Source: Larix kaempferi
Taxonomy: Eukaryota > Streptophyta > Pinopsida > Pinales > Pinaceae
Assembly (NCBI GenBank): GCA_027924585.1
Contig: BSBM01001383.1
Span: 1,760,001 to 1,824,000, forward strand
Length of the DNA stretch: 64,000 nt
Direction of reading: 5' to 3'
In this document: positions 36,821-48,175 of the stretch, piece after piece
Position numbering within the stretch: the stretch's first letter is position 1
Layout: every line of letters begins with the position of its first letter
The notes under the pieces: generated by a model
Databases searched by the model: none
What the model was told of the DNA's origin: nothing
The model's input: the letters and a program-made list of their open reading frames with translations, nothing else
Made by a program: the position numbers and the translations under genes

Positions 36821-38318
36821 AAGATCATGAAGAATGATGAACACCGAACAAGTGATGGATGTTTAACAAGAAGATTTACAGATCAAACAAAATATAGAAG
36901 GCTCATTGCTAGAAGATTCTCTTAGAAAGAGGAAGAGAATCATGATAAGATGTTTGCTCCAAGTGGATAGATAAGACCATTCTCTTAATGGTGTAATTAA
37001 AGAAGAAGTGTGAATCAGGTTCTGTATGGGTACCCAGGATTGGTAGTTAATTGATGAGCTTAATGATCATCATGGGTGATGTGGATCTCAACCTTTGCTA
37101 CAAGGTTGAATATGGCTTCTATACACATATGACATGGATTCAAGAAGGAACTCACCACATAGTTCGAATGATTTTGAGGCTCATATCAGTAGACCCATCT
37201 AATGAGAGATGGCACAGATAGATATGCAGAAGATCACTCAATGCAGAGTGTGAATAATGGACAATTGACAGCTTCTTGACAAAGCTTGGGCTTTACCAGA
37301 AGTAAAGTTGATCCTAACCTTTACCTTAAGGTTGTGGATGATGAACCTATCATACCATTATTGTATGACGATGATCTCTTTCTAAGAAGGAATGAGAAAC
37401 AGATCATGAAAATGGCTGTAGAAATGAAAATGAAAGATCTCGGATTAATGCACTACTTCTTAGATCTAGAAGTATGGCAAGATCCAAAAAAAAAGAATCT
37501 TTTTAAATCAAGGTAAGTATGCTGTGAAGTTTCTAAAAAGATTTTATATGTTGGAGTGTAAAGCCATGGCCACTCCCATGGACTCCAACTTGAAGTTATT
37601 AGTTAACGACTCATCGGAATTAGTGGACCTAACCCTATATAGACAAATCATTGGGTCATTGATGTATTTAACAAATACTAGGCCAGATATATGCTTTGCT
37701 GTAAATACCCTAAGTCAGTATCTAGTAGAACCTAGAAAGGTTCACTTTATAGCTGCAAAGCATGTAGTGAGGTACCTAAAAGGTACATTATATTTTGGTC
37801 TATATTATCTTGAAGGTCATGAACTCTGATTACATGGTTACTCAGATTCTGATTGAGAAGGAAGTGTCTCAGACAGAAAGAGTACATCAGGTGGATGTTA
37901 TGGTCTTGGATCTGCCATGATCTCATGGTTCAGCAAGAAACAATCTAGTGTGGCTCTCAGTATTGCTGAAGCAGAATATATAGCTGCCTGCTCTGCCAGC
38001 TGTGAAGCAGTGTGGCTTTGGAAGCTATTATCTGGAGTGTTTGACTTAGAAATGGATCCCACTGTGATTATGTGTGACAATCAAAGCTGCATCAAGATGA
38101 CAGAAAATCTTGTATTCCACGATAAGTCAAAACACATAGAGATCCGATACTTTTATATACGAGATATGGTGTAGAGAGGAGCTATCAAGCTCGAGTATGT
38201 GAGCACTGAGGATCAATTTGCTGATATCTTGACCAAACCTCTGTCTCGAGTGAAATTTGAATACTTTCGAGACAAGCTTGGTGTAGTTCAAAAGGACCCT
38301 CGTCGAAAGGGGGAGTAG
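36821..38318 (+). pseudogene. Broken copia RT/RNase H of element G
   Basis: Scrambled RT start (a piece like FLNGV..KEEV near 36970), then LGFTRSKVDPNLYLKVV and LLYDDDLF where YVDD is expected, MKDLGLMHYFLDLEVW, a frameshift at about 37500, MATPMDSNLKLL, GSLMYLTNTRPDICFAVN, RNase H AEAEYIAACSASCEAVWL and CDNQSCIKM, KHIEIRYFYIRDMV. In-frame stops at 37827-37829, near 37853 and at 38172-38174 (TAG for CAG after DMV). The end is RRKGE plus TAG at 38316-38318. Not functional, despite the element's recent insertion, so the gene was probably already broken when G moved. Confidence 0.87.
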
Positions 38319-38454
38319 TATAGTCACTGATGATGAGATTGTCTCATCGAACAGCAAGGTCGATGATGAGGTTACCTATTCACTACACCTAGATACTTAG
38401 AAATATTTAGATTTAGGACTCTTATACTTAGAATACTTAGTTTTACTTATTCTT

Positions 38455-40060
38455 ACTTTTGATGATAGATGTATTAGTGAGAATACATGCTTTTGATGAT
38501 AGATGTATTGGTGAGAATACATGCTTTTGATGATAGATGTATTGGTGAGAATACATGCTTTTGATGATAGATGTATTGGTGAGAATACATGCTTTTGATG
38601 ATATATGTATTGATAAGAATACATGTTTTGATGATAAGATGTATTGGTAAGAATACATACTTTTGATGATACATGTATTGATTAATGTACTTGTATGGTT
38701 GAGGATACTTGTACTTGTATTGATGGGAATACATGTGAGGATTGCATCATCCTTGAACACATGTTCTAAAGTGAGCCGTAGACAGGTGTCTCCGAGAAAG
38801 AAGAGGGATTGTATCATCCTTGAACACTTGTTCTAAAGTGATCCATAGACAGGGGTCTCCGAGAAAGAAGAGGGATTGTATCATCCTTGAACACTTGTTC
38901 TAAAGTGAGCCGTAGACAGGTGTCTCCGAGAAAGAAGAGGGATTGTATCATCCTTGAACACTTGTTCTAAAGAGAGCCGTAGATGTATGTCTTCGAGAAT
39001 GAAGTCCTTGGTGGACATGTGAGGATTGGATCATCCCTGGACTTCAGTCCTAAAGAGAGCCGTAGACATGATGTCTCCGATAATGAAGTCCTGAATGAAC
39101 AGGTAGGGGATTGTATCTTCCCCGGACTTTGGTCCCAGAATTGAGCCGTAGACATGATGTCTCCGATAATGAATTCCTAAATGAACAGGTAGGGGATTGT
39201 ATCTTCGCCGGACTTCGGTCCCAGAGTTGAGCCGTAGACATGATGTCTCCGATAATGAAGTCCTGAATGAACAGGTAGGGGATTGTATCTTCCCCGGACT
39301 CCGGTCCCAGAATTGAGCCATAGACTGGGTCTCTGATAATGAAGTCCTGAATGAACAGGTAGGGGATTGTATCTTCCCCGGACTTCGATCCCAGAATTGA
39401 GCCGTAGATTGGGTCTCCGATAATGAAGTCCTGAATGAATAGGTAGGGGATTGTATCTTCCTTGGACTTCGGTCCCAGAATTGAGCCGTAGACTGGGTCT
39501 CCGATAATGAAGTCTTGAATGAACAGGTAGGGGATTGTATCTTCCCCGGACTCCGATCCTAGAATTGAGCCGTAGACTGGGTCTCCGATAATGAAGTCCT
39601 GAATGAACAGGTAGGGGATTGTATCTTCCCCGGACTTCGGTCCCAGAATTGAGCCGTAGACTGGGTCTCCGATAATGAAGTCCTGAATGAACAGGTAGGG
39701 GATTGTATCTTCCCCGAACTTTGGTCCCAGAATTGATCCGTAGACTGATGTCTTCGAGAATTGAAGATAGGATTGCATCATCCCTAGACATGAGACTTGT
39801 CTTAAAGGTACATGTGAGGACTGCATCATCCATGAACTGGGTTCAAAATGTACGTGATGGGATTGCATCATCCCTAGACATGAGACTTGTCTTAAAGGTA
39901 CATGTGAGGACTACATCATCCATGAACTGGGTTCAAAATGTATGTGATGGGATTGCATCATCCCTAGACATGAGACTTGTCTTAAAGTGATAAGGATTGA
40001 TCATCCTGGAACTTGATCGGATTGTATCATCCATGGACCTATGTCCTAAAGAGAGAAGGA
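38455..40060 (+). repeat. Tandem-repeat tail of G: 34-, 67-, 84- and 90-bp families
   Basis: 34-bp units ('cttttgatgatagatgtatt') at 38455-38660; 67-bp units ('gattgtatcatccttgaaca') at 38740, 38807, 38874, 38941; 84-88 bp units ('gattgtatcttccccggac') from about 39110, exactly 84 bp apart at 39281, 39365, 39449, 39533, 39617, 39701; 90-bp units at 39771, 39861, 39951. All contain a 'catcat/atcttcc' core and look related by descent. The long antisense frame 39050-39871 is a by-product: 84 bp is 28 codons, so one stop-free unit stays open when repeated. Confidence 0.9.
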
Positions 40061-40107
40061 TTGATCATCCTGTAAGATGATTGTGTGTATTGCAAAGTAT
40101 ACTATAG

Positions 40108-40612
40108 ATCGATCCTAATGATCGTGCGATGACAATGCTGATGATCGTGTGATGATGATGCTGATGATCGTGTGATGACGATGCTGATGATCGTATGATA
40201 ACGATGTTGATGATCATGTGATGACGATGTTGATGATCGTGTGATGACGATGTTGATGATCATGTGATGACGATGTTGATGATCGTGTGATGACGATGTT
40301 GATGATCGTGTGATGATGATGCTGATGATTGTGTGATGACGATGCTGATGATCGTGTGATGATCATGCTGATGATCATGTGATGACGATGCTGATGATCG
40401 TGTGATGATGATGCTGATGATCGTGTGATGACGATGCTGATGATCCTATGATGACGATGCTGATGATCGTTTGATGACGATGCTGATGATCATGTGATGA
40501 CGATGCTGATGATCATGTGATGACGATGCTGATGATCGTGTGATGACGATGCTAATGATCATGTGATGATGATGCTGATGATCGTGTGATGATGATACTG
40601 ATGATGTTGATG
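40108..40612 (+). repeat. 23-bp minisatellite in G tail
   Basis: About 22 copies of a unit like GATGCTGATGATCGTGTGATGAC with point variants. Because 23 is not a multiple of three, a reading frame cycles through all three readings. Confidence 0.92.
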
Positions 40613-40733
40613 TTCCAGTAACTACTTGAGTTACTGATGATGTTGAGAAAGCTTCCAATGATTTATAGATGTATCATGTATGATGTTGATGACTCCTTGC
40701 TCGTGCAGATGCTGTTATAATATCCTTCTCGTT

Positions 40734-40742
40734 AAGGGGGAG
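40734..40742 (+). other. Polypurine tract of element G
   Basis: AAGGGGGAG directly before the 3' LTR. Confidence 0.85.
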
Positions 40743-41347
40743 TGTTGAGATATTGTAACTTCAAAGAATATTATATTTGTACTTTATTATTCCGGAGATG
40801 ATTCATTCCTCCATGAAGATCTTATTGTATATTCGGAGATGTTTATTCCTCCGTCGGAATGTGGTAACTTGGGTTATTAGACTTCCCTAGTGGGGGTCAG
40901 CCCTGTATGTGTTATGTGGGTCAAAGGGTTATTAGACCACCCTAGAGGGGTTGTCCCAGTCAGTTGTAGTGGGGTATTTAACCCATTGGTTAAATACGAG
41001 CCTACATGATTTGTGTAAAAGACAAGTCGGAGTAGTGTATAAATAGAGGAGGTGTATTCCTCATCTGACACACACTCACTCACTTGAGAGTAGCGCACTT
41101 GTGGAGGAGAGGTCTGCTATGGCGGAGGAGGAGATCATGTCTTTGGTTTGCATCTTTGTATATTGCTGGTCATCTATATTGAGGAAGCTTTGTTGGGTTT
41201 TCTACCCCATGAGGGTTTCCCAGGATAAATCTGTGTCTCTTGTGTTTATGGTGTGCTTATTGTTTCTTCAGTGATCCTGTATATGCTATTATTGTGAAAT
41301 GGAATGTAATGCTGCTATTTTCTGTCTTAGCATATTAAATCTTAACA
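40743..41347 (+). repeat. 3' LTR of element G
   Basis: 605 bp, same ends as the 5' LTR; TATA box 41038-41045; followed by TSD CTTAT. Confidence 0.95.
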
Positions 41348-42632
41348 CTTATCATTTTATTGGAACCCCCAATAAAATTGGTTATGGACTGCAACATTCC
41401 AACCCAACCATAGGTCTCTACCAAGCATTTATTATTTCATCACTCAAATACCACCCCCAACCATTTCTATGTATCCACTAAGGAGGGACTAGGAAAGCTC
41501 ACTTACAGCCTTAGGCATAGTCCTTCAGGGAATCCAACAAACAATTCATTTGTCAATAAAATGGGGAGGCAGGTAAGGGTTTTCTAAGTCAATAAACACA
41601 TCCACATAGCTATAGGCATATCCCAATTACCTCGGGCAATTAAGGCACCTCCATCCCCTCCACTCTCGGCCTAAGTAAGGTCCCCTTCCCTGCTGCACAG
41701 TCCTTAGGGCACCCCTTCCCTTAGCACTGAACTGTCAGGTGTGGTTAGTTCTGAATCTTAGATCAGGGTACATGATCCCTCTCTAACTCTACCATGCATT
41801 CCAAACCCTCTTGGTTTCCTCCCACTGCAATTCACACTTAGATCTCTCCCATGTTGCAGTCGAAGCTCTTTCACACGTCTACGATTTCGGCTAATGGATA
41901 TGGGTTTCTCTGTGGTTTCTTGGGGCATCTAATACTCTCCAGTTTGTACCAAATATCAGGTCTATGGATCCTATCCATGGTTTCCTTTCCCACACAAATC
42001 TATATGCGTCTTTGGCTTTGTAATTCATGGCCTTACTCAGGATCACAATTCCTGGTTCTTCTTCCTCTCTACTCGGTCTGCTAGGTCACGTTTTTGGGTT
42101 CAACTCATGTTCATGTGATCAACCAAGATCTGGGAATGAGGAATGTGTCCTCCACAAGGTAGGGTGGCTTATGGGACAAGCAAGGCAGAGCCCCATACCC
42201 TGCTTGTGGATTTCAGGGATACCCCATACTCCATCGACCTCATGAACAGTTCTCTTCACCCACTTCCTTACAGAAGCATTCAATGGCATCTAGGACAGTT
42301 AAAGGGGTTCTATAGGTGACATATGGAATCCTAGGGTTCCATCCCACACCCCTTAACCTCTCCCAAGTGGATACATAGTTCCCCCTCATTTAGTTGCAGC
42401 CATAGCCAACCCTTGGTATTTTATTTACATGGTATTATTTACATCATTTGCATTTTCCATGGATTACCAGCACATGGTTACCATAATACCAACTACTTGC
42501 CTCTAAATGAAACCTGAGCATCCACTAATGGGGCCTTGGACTTGAGCTCCACACTAGGGAAACACACATTGTAAGTACACAATATTTACATTGAAGCCAA
42601 TAAACCCTAAGGGTCAAAATAGGGATATTACA
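41348..42632 (-). repeat. 5' LTR of E, final piece
   Basis: Continues after G's TSD and ends ...GGGATATTACA; on the minus strand the LTR therefore begins TGTAATATCCC, with 'tattttgaccc' following, as in element J's LTR start (TGTCACATCCCCATATTGACC). No gene supported; small open frames (41851-42245) lack domains. Confidence 0.65.
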
Positions 42633-44159
42633 ATTGTGATCATTTTAAATGTACTACCTCAAAAGTAAGTGATTTCTTCAAAACCCTAGTACTGTTTTTA
42701 ATATTATGGCAAGCAAGATGGACTTTATAGGAAAAGATGATGGTAATATTATTGAAGAATAAATAAAAATGATAAATTTATTATGTTCAAATCTTGGATA
42801 TTTGGTTACCCATGGGTTTAAAAAAATATTCCACTAGATGGTGGCATTTTCTTAACCATGGCAAGATTAAGGCACTTTCAAATGAAATGCATGAGCAAGT
42901 ATTTTTAGACACGTGGTATCATACTATGAAGAATGATAAAGAAAGCACTAGGGGTTTGTTTTCATGTGACAACTTCTTATTACATGTTCATGGATGTATT
43001 CAACAAGAGAAGGCCATTGTTTCTATAAACATTAGTAGTAGACAAAATTTCATAAATGTCAATTTGTCTAAAAGGTTGCAAGTCCCTACAAAGCATATTC
43101 AAAGCACACATGTTGAGGGTGAAAATGTTTAAATTTTTAAAGTTTTGAAGATTACCACATATTAATATTTGTTGCATTCAATTTTTTATGTTATTGGTAT
43201 GAATGATGTGGATATTGAAACATTAGATGAAGAGTCCAACGCTAATCAAAAGAATAAAAATTTATAGAAGCACATGAAGAAAATCCCCAAAAAGGACATA
43301 AAATGGAAGAAGAATGTAAGTAGCTACATGACCCCAAGGAACAACAAATTAAAGAGCTAAATAATGAAGAACCAATAGCTAAGGTTGTGGTATATTTCCA
43401 ACACACCACCATGAAAAGTAAAATTCATCTAGGCAAGGTTGGGAGCATCAACAAACATGGAATTGAAAAGGAAACCAGTATGGAGGCACATGGAGAACCA
43501 AAAGCAATGCATGAAGATACCATAATAACACAACAACAACATGGAACAAGATAAGGAACTGGAATCAAGATCGAGGTAGAAAGGAAGAAGGTGGAACCCA
43601 TGTCCACATTTTAGTAGGCTATATGTATGCTTGTGCTTGGTACCAATTGGCTACTTTGCTTAGTATATCATATTATATTGTTTCCTCCCATGTTTCAGGG
43701 ATGAAACATGTGAAGGGGGATCGAATGTAACGTACCTAGGGAGGATAATATGGAGTACTGAGGGAGGTACCCAAGGGGATAATGTATGTAATGTGACCGT
43801 AATTATGGAATAGGATTACTTGGTAGTTGGTGAGTACTAAATAGTCTCACTAGGTAGTTAGAGGAAATAATATAATAATAAGGAGTATGTGGCATAGACC
43901 CCCTAAGATTATACTCATGAGAAAGTATAAATATACATGAGTATCATCGTAAGAGATATGTTGGATGTATTGTTCTGTAGAAAGCATGACTTGTGGATTG
44001 ATTCCTTCCTTAAGGAGTAATTAATGGTGTTACCCTACCTTAAGGGTATTTCTCTATATATTGGTGTTATTTTTGTGGTGAATGTATTTTGGTTATTTTT
44101 TAAGTTGATGGGTTCTATATCATTGTTGTGATTCAATTTTTGGGTTAAGGATCACTACA
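42633..44159 (+). mobile_element. Element L: possible Ty3/gypsy remnant with 3' LTR
   Basis: Right of E's LTR a plus-strand frame reads INISSRQNFINVNLSKR (43024-43080), which resembles the region around a gypsy aspartic protease active site but lacks the DSG/DTG triad. After a decayed stretch comes a purine tract (tgaaggggga, 43711-43720), then TGTAACGTACC (43726), a candidate LTR with TATAAATA at 43926-43933 and a CA end at 44159. If right, E is inserted in L. Only one LTR is visible, so ends are uncertain. Confidence 0.42.
43726..44159 (+). repeat. Candidate 3' LTR of element L
   Basis: TG...CA, about 434 bp, preceded by a polypurine tract and carrying a TATA box; second copy not present for comparison. 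Confidence 0.4.
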
Positions 44160-45617
44160 AAGGTGGGGTATCATATGATAGAATGTTCGTAGAATAAGGA
44201 GCTTTCTCTCCTCCCCAATACAACAACGAGGGATAAATTAGCAAGGGTTGCCTCAATCCCTAAATGACTTCCAACTAATTAAAAATAAGAAATAGAGAAT
44301 GAGAGGGGGGAGTTCAAAAAGCATTGGGTCTACTCCTTTAATTCCTCAGGTGAAAGCAATACATGATACTTGGGTAATGCCGATCCAACTAGTTCTTTAG
44401 CAAGGATAATTCCTCCTCCCTCGGTGACTCTGGATTTGACTTTTGTTCATCTCTAAAATTGTTTCAGAAGTGATACTTGAGTCCCCTAGTGTATCCTTTG
44501 TTAGAAGCTTACTCCCCTTCCAAATTCCCTCCCAAAGGCAAGACAAAATTTATAGAAAGCATGTTTATTCGAGGAAAGCAAGGAGTTAATTTAATTTGAA
44601 ATTCCCTAACTTTGAAAATATATTAATCCATGTCCAAAAATATGTTCATTGATGAAACAACCCCACAAACAAAGAATCAAATACAATTCAAAGAGCCATG
44701 ATATGTGATTTTTTGTTAAATAATCAAGCATGTTTTATTTTGTAGTTTTTTTATGAAATCAAATAATCAAATATCTATATGTGTTCCTTGAGGAAATAAC
44801 ATAATTATGTAAGAAGTAAGAATAATGTCTCATAGTTGGGGAGGCGGGCATGGGGGTGGGGTTATTTTTTACCCTAGAGGAAATATATTTTTATCTTATT
44901 CATGTGGATTAGGGAATGACATAAATAATCAAGTGGAGTGATATGCTTTATTTTTTGGCTTGAAGCAATCAGTTTATTAGGTATTCCTTCTCTAGTGGTG
45001 ATTGGAGACTCTCTTCTTATTCTTTCTCAAACCAGATATCATCAGGAAATAGTGGATCAAATCCCTTGAAGGATACATAAAAGAATTATTGGTCTTCTTC
45101 ATCAACTATTGCCTATTCAATTTTATCATGTTCGAAGAACACAATTATAAAGAAGACCGACTAGAAAATGTTGCCTCGCATCTTCCTCGAGGGAGTTTAG
45201 TAGAAAATGGGGGTCAAGTTAAAACTTGTTGCCTTCCCTAACATTAGCAATTGATCCATAACCATGTCAAGTCATATTTTAATGGTTCATTTACGACCAC
45301 GAGTAAGTCTCTTTTATATGGTACAAACTTCATCCATAAGGAGAGTGATTGGTAACTGGATATTCTATGTGGACATCCTTGAGAATTACGAGGAAAACCC
45401 TAAGTAGGATGCAGAATTTGTTGTAAATATTAATTGGACTGCTCGAAATTCTGGGTTTATAAGTTTGAATTGGGTCACAATGGAAGTTCTTTTGGATTTA
45501 TCTATGGAAAAGCATATTGAGGAAATCTTTGGATGAATTGGAGTTGTTCAAGGAAACATTCTAGTGACTTTGGGTGGTTTTTTCTCACTCGATGTGATCA
45601 ATCTTGGATTTTACTCT
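44160..45617. other. Unassigned AT-rich sequence
   Basis: No gene, LTR end or repeat array recognised in about 1.45 kb. Open frames are all under 90 codons. Confidence 0.5.
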
Positions 45618-46140
45618 GGTGTGGTGGGAATTTCCTGTAGTTTGGCAGGCATTTATTATGGTTTGGTGGGCATTTATTGTAGTTTGGTGAGCATATTCTA
45701 AGGTTTGGTGGAATTTTCCTGTTGTATGGTGGGCATTTCTTGTTGAATGGATGACATTTCCTATTGTAAGGCGAGCATTTCTTGTTGTTTGGAGGGAATT
45801 TCCTGTTGTTTGGTGGGCATATTCTGAGGTATGGAAGGAATTTACCATGACTTATGGCGGGCATCTTCAATACATGGCTACGAGCATCTTTTGGGGTGTG
45901 TATATGTTAGCAAGACCAACTTTTTCATATAACATGTGGATTGTAAAATCAAGCTTGATTTTGAATCTCAAGTTTAGAGCAACAAGTGTGGACATTTCTT
46001 AATGTAAGGTGAACATTTATTGAAGTTTTTCAAGTATATCCTGAGGCATGGAGGGAATTTCTTGAGATATGGAGGGCATTTTCTGATGTATTGCGGGCTT
46101 TTCCTATTGTATGGTGGGAATTTTCTATACATGGTTGCTT
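45618..46140 (+). repeat. 21-bp minisatellite, open in several frames
   Basis: Two clusters (45618-45857 and 46008-46140) of diverged 21-bp units such as 'aatttcctgttgtttggtggg'. The period equals seven codons: the minus strand reads repeats like CPPYNRK, the plus strand repeats like GGNFLRY or GISCCLV. The plus-strand frame 46020-46322 continues into an acidic tail (EEDHDDDPTSQEEDVEEEN), which could be the C-terminus of a decayed gene. No known domain was recognised. Confidence 0.6.
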
Positions 46141-46322
46141 GCATCTTCGGGCATGCATTTGGGAATATCCTAAGAAAAAAAAAAACCATCGAAGAGGACC
46201 ATGATGATGATCCCACAAGTCAAGAAGAAGATGTTGAAGAAGAAAATGTTGAGAACGGCTCTAAATTTGAAGTTGAAGACTCTCATGATGTCCATTTTTC
46301 AGACAATAATTCTAGCATTTAG

Positions 46323-46930
46323 TCTATCCTTTTATGAAGTTTTTTTGTAGACTGCTTTTAGGACAGTTTGTAAGAATCTATAGCAGATTAGGGAATTGTG
46401 TTTTTCCACAAGCTTACTCCCTCATGGATGACTCTAATTCAAATAGTTTTTGTCCATGATACTCTTCAAGAACCTTTGAATCTTCTTTGAGGAATTTTGT
46501 TATGTCATGCTAAAGTTTTTAAGCATTTTATAAATACAATATTAATTGTCTTTGTTAAAAAAAAAGAATAAGTTCTTGTAGAAACTACTCCATCCCTTAA
46601 GTGGGTGTGGAGGATAAAATTGTAATTTTAGACATTGCTCTAAAGATTGTGTACTTTGTTGTCCAAAAATAGGCTCAACATTTTGACTCAATACAATACC
46701 CGTTTTGTTTTAAAAAAATTACTACAACATAAGAATGCTAAGGGGTGGGATAAAATAATAATTTTAAGGGATGGAATTCATAGTTGGATGTTTTGTAACA
46801 TTATCAGAGTGTATTTTAGGAATGTTTCACAAATTCCAAGTTACTCTGTCTTCCTTGACCACTAGCCATGGGTTTAATGTTTTTTGGATCACATCATTTT
46901 TTTGGTTGGAAAGAGATTGATTATGGGTTG
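46323..46930 (+). other. Possible poly(A)-ended retroposon tail, then unassigned sequence
   Basis: 'aatattaattgtctttgtt' followed by nine A residues (about 46557-46565) looks like a LINE or mRNA 3' end on the plus strand. No matching target duplication was found, so it stays tentative. The rest is AT-rich without a gene. Confidence 0.25.
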
Positions 46931-47064
46931 TGTAGCTTATATGGTCCCATGCTAATAACTCCTATGACTTTGTGGTAATAAACATTATAATATTTATGGA
47001 CCTTGTGTTAATAACACTTATAACTCATACAATTGTGATGATCACATGCTAATATATCTTATGG

Positions 47065-47268
47065 TTCCATGCCAATATCCTATATGGTCTAATCCTTATA
47101 ACAGATCGTTGGTTCAAACCTCGGATAACCTATGCGCCATTATGGAGGGCTCGGTGGTTTCACCTAGGGGTATAGTGGTAGCAGATGGGATTGGACCCCT
47201 GGACTCCATGTCATGCGAGTACCAGCCCCATCCTAGTTGTTTATTCCCCTAGTACAAAATAAAAAAAT
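47065..47268 (+). mobile_element. Possible tRNA-derived SINE
   Basis: Carries GGTTCAAACC (about 47111), like a Pol III B box, and ends in an A-rich tail ('acaaaataaaaaaa'). A clear A box and target duplication were not found. Confidence 0.3.
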
Positions 47269-47340
47269 TATGTGGCCCTTATGCTAATAACCGATGTAAA
47301 CCTTATGGTCTCCATATTAACAACTCTTAAAATACCTATA

Positions 47341-48061
47341 ATATTTATGGTTCTCTTAAAAGAGGCTCTGGAGGTTGAGGCCACTTATTTGAAGCAGATC
47401 CCTTCCAACATTCGACGTGAACTTTATGATGTAAAGGAATGGGTCAATATGGAACATGTTTTTACCAAAACTATTGAGATTGAATATGAAATGAAGCCAT
47501 GGGCCCTTGACATAGGCACCTCACGTTCGAGATATACTAAATATTTTAAGATTTCAGCATTGTACTAACATGCTAAATTGCTCCTTGGTAAAGTTATAAT
47601 GGATATCAAAGAGTAACAGGTTGAAGTACTTCTATAGATGGAAAGGATCTAAAATAAACTCAGAAATTTGGATTCCAAATTGAACATCCAAGTCAAAGTT
47701 GCTATAGGCCTTGAATTTTTTGTAAGAGAACCTAAGATCTCCAATTCTCATAAGGTGTCTATGATATCTATATATGATGATGATCCAGTCTCTTAAATTA
47801 TTTTATGTTCAAATTTATCTTTTTATTTCATGTTATCTTAGTTTATCCCAAACCATATCATAATCGTATTACTATTATTTGTGTCTTAGGAAAATAATCG
47901 GTATAACTAGAAATATTGTATGGGACATAAATGAAAATTTGTTATTTGTTATTGGTCCGGTCTTCCTTGTGGTAAACCATGCAGAACCTTTTGTGTATAT
48001 TTAATTTAGATTAATATAATTCTCCCTAGCTTACAAAAAAAAAATATTTATGATTCTCTTA
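47341..48061 (+). mobile_element. Poly(A)-tailed retroposed copy with 18-bp TSD
   Basis: 'atatttatggttctctta' (47341-47358) and 'atatttatgattctctta' (48044-48061) match at 17 of 18 bases and bracket an insert ending in nine or so A residues. This is the signature of LINE-machinery insertion. The insert opens in a frame with EALEVEATYLKQIPSN, then ELYDVKEWVNMEHVFTK and a decayed continuation to IYDDDPVS plus stop at about 47795, followed by roughly 240 bp of non-coding sequence and the tail. This layout fits a 5'-truncated retrocopy of an mRNA, or the 3' end of a LINE. No RT motif is visible. The source gene was not recognised. Confidence 0.72.
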
Positions 48062-48175
48062 GTAATAACATTTATGACCTTTGTAACTTATATGGTCCTT
48101 GTTTTGATAACTCCTACAACCAGTATGATCAACATGCAAATTTTATTTATATTTATTATTGTACCACCAGTTGTA

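Larger units (their letters stand above)
33815..41347 (+). mobile_element. Element G: non-autonomous copia-type element with TSD
   Basis: 7533 bp between exact CTTAT duplications (33810-33814, 41348-41352). Two 605-bp LTRs differ at about 16 positions by hand count (about 97.4% identity), making it the youngest datable copia insertion here. Interior: primer site, leader, gag trace, inserted non-retroviral segment, RT/RNase H remnant, and a tail of at least five tandem-repeat families. Gag body, protease and integrase are absent. Same family as F. Confidence 0.95.
18459..42632 (-). mobile_element. Element E: long-LTR retrotransposon, minus strand, split by nested insertions
   Basis: The right end is a TG...CA LTR with the initiator-Met primer site next to it on the minus strand (25089-25108). 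The LTR is split by elements A and G, each with exact TSDs, so its pieces (25109-25349, 32639-33814, 41353-42632) join to about 2.7 kb. The interior runs left from 25080 and holds a broken ORF without gag-pol motifs. The left part, including the 3' LTR, lies beyond H, F and C and outside the window. LTR ends (TGTAATATCCC... and ...GGGGACATGACA) resemble those of element J. Long LTR plus no recognisable gag-pol fits a large non-autonomous derivative, though coding parts could lie outside. Confidence 0.65.
46931..48175 (+). repeat. Degenerate short tandem repeat split by two insertions
   Basis: Diverged units of about 30-36 bp around 'tatggtcccatgctaataac' occur at 46931-47064, 47269-47340 and 48044-48170. 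Two foreign pieces interrupt the array: a tRNA-like stretch (47065-47268) and a poly(A)-tailed insertion (47359-48043). Confidence 0.6.

Noticed and set aside
39177-39833. 218-codon antisense frame in G tail as a gene
   Set aside because: Made of 84-bp repeats, overlapping another open frame of the same period; no domain.
40108-40612. CRISPR-like array
   Set aside because: Units are contiguous 23-bp repeats without unique spacers, in a plant retrotransposon tail.
47065-47268. Functional tRNA gene
   Set aside because: Only a B-box-like motif; no cloverleaf could be drawn and the sequence ends in an A tail.
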